Source of the DNA: DASUAO01 sp046484625
GTDB taxonomy: Bacteria; Actinomycetota; Acidimicrobiia; IMCC26256; PALSA-555
Reading direction: 5' to 3'
Length of the DNA stretch: 26,869 bases
Assembly: GCA_046484625.1 (NCBI GenBank)
Contig: JAWOIO010000178.1
Location: 1-26,869 of the forward strand
Shown: positions 23,698 to 26,869 of the stretch, piece by piece
How the letters are laid out: each line of letters begins with the position of its first letter
Numbering within the stretch: position 1 is the first letter of the stretch
The notes under the pieces: model-generated
The model's database searches: none
What the model saw: only the letters and a program-made list of their open reading frames with translations
What the model was told of the DNA's origin: nothing
Position numbers and translations under genes: made by a program

Positions 23698-24197
23698 GGC
23701 GTCACCTCGTCGGCAGCCTGTGGGGCGTCGGGCGCGCCGGTGCCGTCGATCATCGGTGCATCGGTCGGTGCATCGGTCGGTGCACCGGTCGCCGCATCGG
23801 TCGGGGGTGGAGGCGGGGCGTCGGACGAGGGCACGGGGAGCGAACCCTCCGGCGGCACCGGCATCTCGGAGTCGGCCGGACGCGGGCGGCGCTCGTCGCG
23901 GTCGCCGCGCTTGCCCTTGTTGCGGCTCGTGACCTGGCGCACCGAGTACGGCAGGAGCGCCATCTCCCGAGCGACGCGGATGGCCTTGGCCACCTCGCGC
24001 TGCTGCTTGGCGTCGTTGCCGGTGACGCGCCGCGCTCGGATCTTGGCCCGTTCGGACATGAACCGCCGCAGCAGGTTGACGTCCTTGTAGTCGATGTAGT
24101 CGATCGACTCCTGGTCGAGGATCGACACCTTCTTCTTGAACTTGCGGTCCGCCGCTTCGTTCTTGCGGCGGCTCGTGGTCGTGCGGGGTCTGGCCAT
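23694..24197 (-). CDS. rpsR: 30S ribosomal protein S18 with a long C-terminal extension
   Basis: 167 residues, about twice the usual 75-85. The S18 core is complete: KKKVSILDQESIDYIDYKDVN, LRRFMSERAKIRARRVTG and KAIRVAREMALLPYS (to about residue 90). After a basic stretch (NKGKRGDRDERRPR) there is a 65-residue Pro/Ala/Asp/Thr tail without predicted fold, partly made from a 12-bp repeat. S18 binds S6 on the platform of the small subunit. ATG 24197 has GGAG about 13 nt upstream. The tail is in frame and ends by overlapping rplI, so it is not a sequencing artefact by appearance. Confidence 0.92.
   Translation of the reverse strand: MARPRTTTSRRKNEAADRKFKKKVSILDQESIDYIDYKDVNLLRRFMSERAKIRARRVTGNDAKQQREVAKAIRVAREMALLPYSVRQVTSRNKGKRGDRDERRPRPADSEMPVPPEGSLPVPSSDAPPPPPTDAATGAPTDAPTDAPMIDGTGAPDAPQAADEVTP
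23755..23802 (-). repeat. Four 12-bp tandem repeats coding the S18 tail
   Basis: On the plus strand the unit is GGTGCATCGGTC (23755-23766, 23767-23778, 23779-23790 with one change, 23791-23802 diverged). On the coding strand it gives the tetrapeptide Pro-Thr-Asp-Ala. Confidence 0.8.
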
Positions 24198-24238
24198 CGG
24201 GTTCGTGTGCTCCAGCAGTCGGGATGGGCGGGGAGGGA

Positions 24239-24754
24239 CTAGAAGGGCTCTTCGCCGAGGTCGTCGTAGCCGCCGGCTCCACCACCGGACGAGCCGCCAC
24301 CGGACCCGCTCGGGGCCTGGCTCGCGGGCTTCTGGCCCCCGCCTCCAGCACCACCGGACGAGCCGCCGCCGGGACCGGCGAAGTCGGCGCCCCGGCGCTC
24401 GTTGCGGGTGATCTGGGCGGTGGCCCAGCGCAGGCTGGGGCCGATGTCGTCGGCGTTGACCTCGACCACCGTGCGCTTCTCGCCGTTCTCGGTCTCCCAC
24501 GAGCGCTGCTCGAGGCGTCCGGTGACGACGACGCGCGAGCCCTTGGCGATGGACTCGGCGACGTTCTCGGCCATCTCGCGCCAGGCGACGATGTTGAAGA
24601 AGGAGACCTGCTCCTCCCACTCCTGGGTCTGACGGTTCTGCCATCGGCGGTTCACCGCGAGCCCGAACGCGACCTTCGCCGCCCCACCTGCGGTGTAGCG
24701 CAGCTCGGGGTCGCGGGTCACGTTGCCCACCAGGGTCACTGAGTTGTCGGCCAT
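24239..24754 (-). CDS. ssb: Single-stranded DNA-binding protein
   Basis: 171 residues. The OB fold runs from VTLVGNVTRDPELRYT to about residue 108 and includes NIVAWREMAENVAES and GRLEQRSW. A flexible Gly/Ser-rich linker (GGGSSGG...) leads to the acidic tip DDLGEEPF, which recruits replication and repair proteins. GAGGAG lies 9-14 nt before ATG 24754; an earlier in-frame ATG is disfavoured. It is placed between rpsF and rpsR as usual in bacteria. Confidence 0.96.
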   Translation of the reverse strand: MADNSVTLVGNVTRDPELRYTAGGAAKVAFGLAVNRRWQNRQTQEWEEQVSFFNIVAWREMAENVAESIAKGSRVVVTGRLEQRSWETENGEKRTVVEVNADDIGPSLRWATAQITRNERRGADFAGPGGGSSGGAGGGGQKPASQAPSGSGGGSSGGGAGGYDDLGEEPF

Positions 24755-24798
24755 CGCAGCAGCTCCTCGTGCAGTTCGATCTCGGCGTGCGGTTCTGA

Positions 24799-25122
24799 TC
24801 AAGCCTCGGCCGGGGTGCCGAGCTTGCCGTAGACGGACTCGGGGATCCGGAGCACGATGTGGCGGATCACCTCGTCGGCGAGCGTGAGCACCCGACCCAG
24901 CTCTTCGGTGGCTGCCGGCTCGGCGCGCACGTGGAAGACCACGTAGTAACCCTCCCAGCGGTGGTGCAGCCGGTACGCGAATCGGCGCTTGCCCCAGTAG
25001 TCGACGGGGCCGAGCTCGGCACCCTTCGACGTGAGCAGCGTGGTCGCGCGGTCGACGGCCGAGCGGATCTCGGAATCCTCGAGATCGGCGTCGTAGATGA
25101 CCATGACTTCGTACGGCCGCAT
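24799..25122 (-). CDS. rpsF: 30S ribosomal protein S6
   Basis: 107 residues starting MRPYEVMVIYDADLEDSEI, with the ferredoxin-like fold (VDYWGKRRFAYRLHHRWEGYYVVF) and the closing helix (VIRHIVLRIPESVYG). S6 pairs with S18 on the 30S platform. GGAGG lies 8 nt before the ATG. It is the first gene of the operon; a hairpin in its leader may be an autoregulatory element. The region 25123-25352 holds only this leader and a candidate -10 (TAGCCT on the minus strand, 25228-25233). Confidence 0.96.
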   Translation of the reverse strand: MRPYEVMVIYDADLEDSEIRSAVDRATTLLTSKGAELGPVDYWGKRRFAYRLHHRWEGYYVVFHVRAEPAATEELGRVLTLADEVIRHIVLRIPESVYGKLGTPAEA

Positions 25123-25141
25123 CGGCCGGACCTCCTTCGGA

Positions 25142-25162
25142 CCAACCTCCCTGCGGAGGTGG
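25142..25162 (-). promoter_or_regulatory. Leader hairpin before rpsF, possible S6:S18 autoregulatory RNA
   Basis: On the coding strand CCACCTCC-GCAG-GGAGGT(T)GG folds with 6+2 pairs and one bulge, 20 nt before the start codon, and is followed by TCCGAAGGAGG containing the ribosome binding site. Leaders bound by the S6:S18 complex are known in many bacteria; whether this one has the right fold is not certain. Confidence 0.35.
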
Positions 25163-25352
25163 GCTCCCCAGGTCGGGCCGGGAGTTCCGGACCGCCTGAG
25201 GAGCAGGCGTCGAGTTGAGAAGAGGTCAGGCTACCAGCAGTCCCCCACAGCCACCGCTTCGGGAATCTGCGGCACCGCCAGACCCCAGGTCGCGTCGACG
25301 CCGTCCGGGGACGACGCTACGACCGAGGTGTGACAGGCGACGGGGCGCCAGC

Positions 25353-25892
25353 TCAGCCAGCGAGCCGACCGCGGGGCAGATCACCGGCGAGGGTCTCGAG
25401 GGCGAACCGGAACGACGCGTCGGGTCGGTAGACGGGGCACTCGGCTTCACTGCCCGCGCACGGTTCCATCCGCAGCCGGTCGACGACCCGACCTGCGTCG
25501 TCGAAGAAGCCGATGTCGAGCGCGACGGGGACCGTCGACATCGTGAAGCTGGTCGTCGTCGGCCCGTCGAAGACGAAGAGCATCCCGTCGTAGTCGCCGA
25601 GGTCCGAGCGCTCGCGCAGCCCACGCGTTCGCTCGGAGCCGTCGTCGGCGACGACGACCCGCAGGCGGGTCGCGCCGACCGACACCTCGGTCTCGGTCAT
25701 CGCCGGGAACGGCTCGTCGGCCGGCGTCGCGTCGGCGGTGCGCTCGAGGACGCCCGAGCCGGACTCCGAGTTCGAGGACGACGGGGCCGGATCCGAGCTG
25801 TCGAGCAGGAGGACGGCGCCGCCGACGGATGCCAGAGCGACCGCGGCGGCCATCGCGACCGCCCCGCCGGCACGGGCGGCGCGCTCGTTCAC
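25353..25892 (-). CDS. Exported DUF192-family protein
   Basis: 179 residues from GTG 25892. A hydrophobic signal/anchor (about 9-30, AMAAAVALASVGGAVLLL) is followed by a Ser-rich linker (SSSNSESGSG) and the DUF192 domain: ERTRGLRERSDLGDYDGMLFVF, TSFTMSTVPVALDIGFFDDAG and a final YRPDASFRFALET. The family is small, secreted and of unknown role. A Cys pair (EPCAGSEAECPVY) is inserted before the last strands and could form a disulfide outside the cell. It follows panB by 27 bp. Confidence 0.88.
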   Translation of the reverse strand: MNERAARAGGAVAMAAAVALASVGGAVLLLDSSDPAPSSSNSESGSGVLERTADATPADEPFPAMTETEVSVGATRLRVVVADDGSERTRGLRERSDLGDYDGMLFVFDGPTTTSFTMSTVPVALDIGFFDDAGRVVDRLRMEPCAGSEAECPVYRPDASFRFALETLAGDLPRGRLAG

Positions 25893-25919
25893 ACCGATGG
25901 GTGGATCAAGGGCGTGCGG

Positions 25920-26831
25920 TCACGCGGGGGCCGGCTCATCGCTGACCTCCTCCTCGCGCGCCGCGTCGGCGCGGCCCGCGAGGTGGAGGTCGTCGAGGAA
26001 GAGGTCCGCGGCGTGGTAGGTCTCCTCGCTCGACGGGAAGGTGCCGGCCCGGACGTCGGCGGCGAAGTGCTCGACGGCCGTCGTCGCGTCGGCCCCCAGA
26101 TCGGCGTAGCGACGGACGAACTTCGGCGCGATGCGATCCTCGAAGCCGAGGAGGTCGTGGAGCACGAGCACCTGGCCATCGCAGTGACGGCCGGCGCCGA
26201 TGCCGATCGTGGGAACCGCGACCGTGTCGGTCACGAGGCGAGCCACCGCGTCGGGGACGCACTCGAGGACGATCGCGAAGCAGCCGGCCTCGGCGAGGGC
26301 GACGGCATCGTCGACGATCGCCCGGGCCGCGTCGAGCTCCTTGCCCTGGACGCGGAACCCGCCGAGGGCATGCACCGACTGCGGGGTGAGGCCGAGGTGA
26401 CCCATCACGGGGATCTCGGCATCGAGGATCGCCTGGACCGCGGGCAGGCGCTTGCGGCCTCCCTCGAGCTTGACCGCCCCGGCGCCGGCGCGGATCAGGG
26501 TGGCGGCATTGCGCACGGTGTCGTCCAGCGAGACGTGGTAGCTCAGCCAGGGCAAGTCGCCGACGACCAGCGCCGAAGGCTCGGTGCGGGCCACCGCGCC
26601 GACGTGGTGCGCCATGTCCGCGGTCGTGACCTGGAGCGTGTCGTCGTAGCCCAGCACGACCATCGCGACGGAGTCGCCGACAAGGATCATGTCGACCCCC
26701 GCACCGTCGACGATGCGGGCCGTGGGGGCGTCGTACGCCGTCACCATCACCAGCGGATCGCCGTTCCCTTTTCGGGATGCGATCGCAGGCGCGGTGATCG
26801 GGGCCTGGTGTTGCAGGGACTGCTCGGTCAT
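25920..26831 (-). CDS. panB: 3-methyl-2-oxobutanoate hydroxymethyltransferase
   Basis: 303 residues from ATG 26831, with GGAGGG 9-14 nt upstream; in-frame sequence further up has another ATG but no ribosome binding site. The TIM barrel shows VMVTAYDAPTARI, ILVGDSVAMVVLGYDDT (metal-binding Asp), AVKLEGG, MGHLGLTPQSVHALGGF, VLECVP (catalytic Glu) and TIGIGAG. PanB makes ketopantoate from 2-oxoisovalerate and methylene-tetrahydrofolate, the first step of pantothenate and CoA synthesis. The C-terminus is extended by an acidic tail (REEEVSDEP). The 38 bases beyond it could hold the end of another minus-strand gene (a TGA overlaps the panB ATG) but cannot be assigned. Confidence 0.96.
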   Translation of the reverse strand: MTEQSLQHQAPITAPAIASRKGNGDPLVMVTAYDAPTARIVDGAGVDMILVGDSVAMVVLGYDDTLQVTTADMAHHVGAVARTEPSALVVGDLPWLSYHVSLDDTVRNAATLIRAGAGAVKLEGGRKRLPAVQAILDAEIPVMGHLGLTPQSVHALGGFRVQGKELDAARAIVDDAVALAEAGCFAIVLECVPDAVARLVTDTVAVPTIGIGAGRHCDGQVLVLHDLLGFEDRIAPKFVRRYADLGADATTAVEHFAADVRAGTFPSSEETYHAADLFLDDLHLAGRADAAREEEVSDEPAPA

Positions 26832-26869
26832 CTCGTGACCCTCCACCGTCCAGGGCACCCATGGCTCCC

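Noticed and set aside
23755..23802. CRISPR array
   Set aside because: Units are 12 bp, contiguous without spacers and inside the rpsR reading frame; the 15-bp arrays near 200-400 fail in the same way.

Overview
This is 26.9 kb of high-GC bacterial chromosome that reads as an actinobacterium, possibly of the Acidimicrobiia (the class is an inference). The evidence is an HspR-regulated dnaK operon with HAIR operators, a NucS/EndoMS mismatch endonuclease, a mycobacterial-type bifunctional dCTP deaminase, the rpsF-ssb-rpsR-rplI-dnaB cluster, very high GC, frequent GTG starts, and at least ten genes whose start codon lies 6-8 nt after a TANNNT -10 box (leaderless transcription).

Layout. 1-5.3 kb: heat-shock region. 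The 5' end of clpB (minus), a divergent DUF2510 membrane-anchored protein (plus), then hspR, dnaJ, grpE and dnaK (minus). Related inverted repeats lie in front of clpB and dnaK. 5.5-8.3 kb: a cyclic-nucleotide-binding protein and a large membrane Fe-S oxidoreductase resembling EtfD/HdrD. 8.3-9.4 kb: dcd with a coupled 43-residue ORF, and a small unknown protein. 9.58-11.83 kb: tRNA-Gly(CCC) followed by a 2.2-kb integrated element bounded by a 40-bp direct repeat of the tRNA 3' end. It carries only a tyrosine recombinase and a DUF433/DUF5615 toxin-antitoxin-like pair. 12.0-15.6 kb: a minus-strand run of a DEAD-box helicase fused to a cold-shock domain, a PAP2-family membrane protein and a six-helix membrane protein. 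15.8-17.6 kb: small membrane proteins (DUF3054, a two-helix protein, two tandem DUF2269 paralogues). 17.6-19.3 kb: nucS, an unlisted-type 59-residue membrane protein and 3-methyladenine glycosylase (tag). 19.3-21.4 kb: an operon of an SQR-like flavoprotein, a TusE/DsrC protein and a DsrE-family protein. 21.5-25.1 kb: rpsF-ssb-rpsR-rplI-dnaB, with a cluster of DnaA-box-like 9-mers upstream of dnaB. 25.3-26.9 kb: a DUF192 exported protein and panB.

How it works together. The left end is a chaperone regulon under HspR feedback. The centre is mostly housekeeping (nucleotide pool, DNA repair, electron transfer) interrupted by the mini-island. The SQR-TusE-DsrE operon looks like a sulfane-sulfur relay. 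The right end is replication/ribosome core. The most unusual items are the very small tRNA-Gly island, the DEAD-cold-shock fusion, the single-cysteine DsrC/SQR/DsrE relay, the long repetitive tail on ribosomal protein S18 and the consistent leaderless promoter signature.
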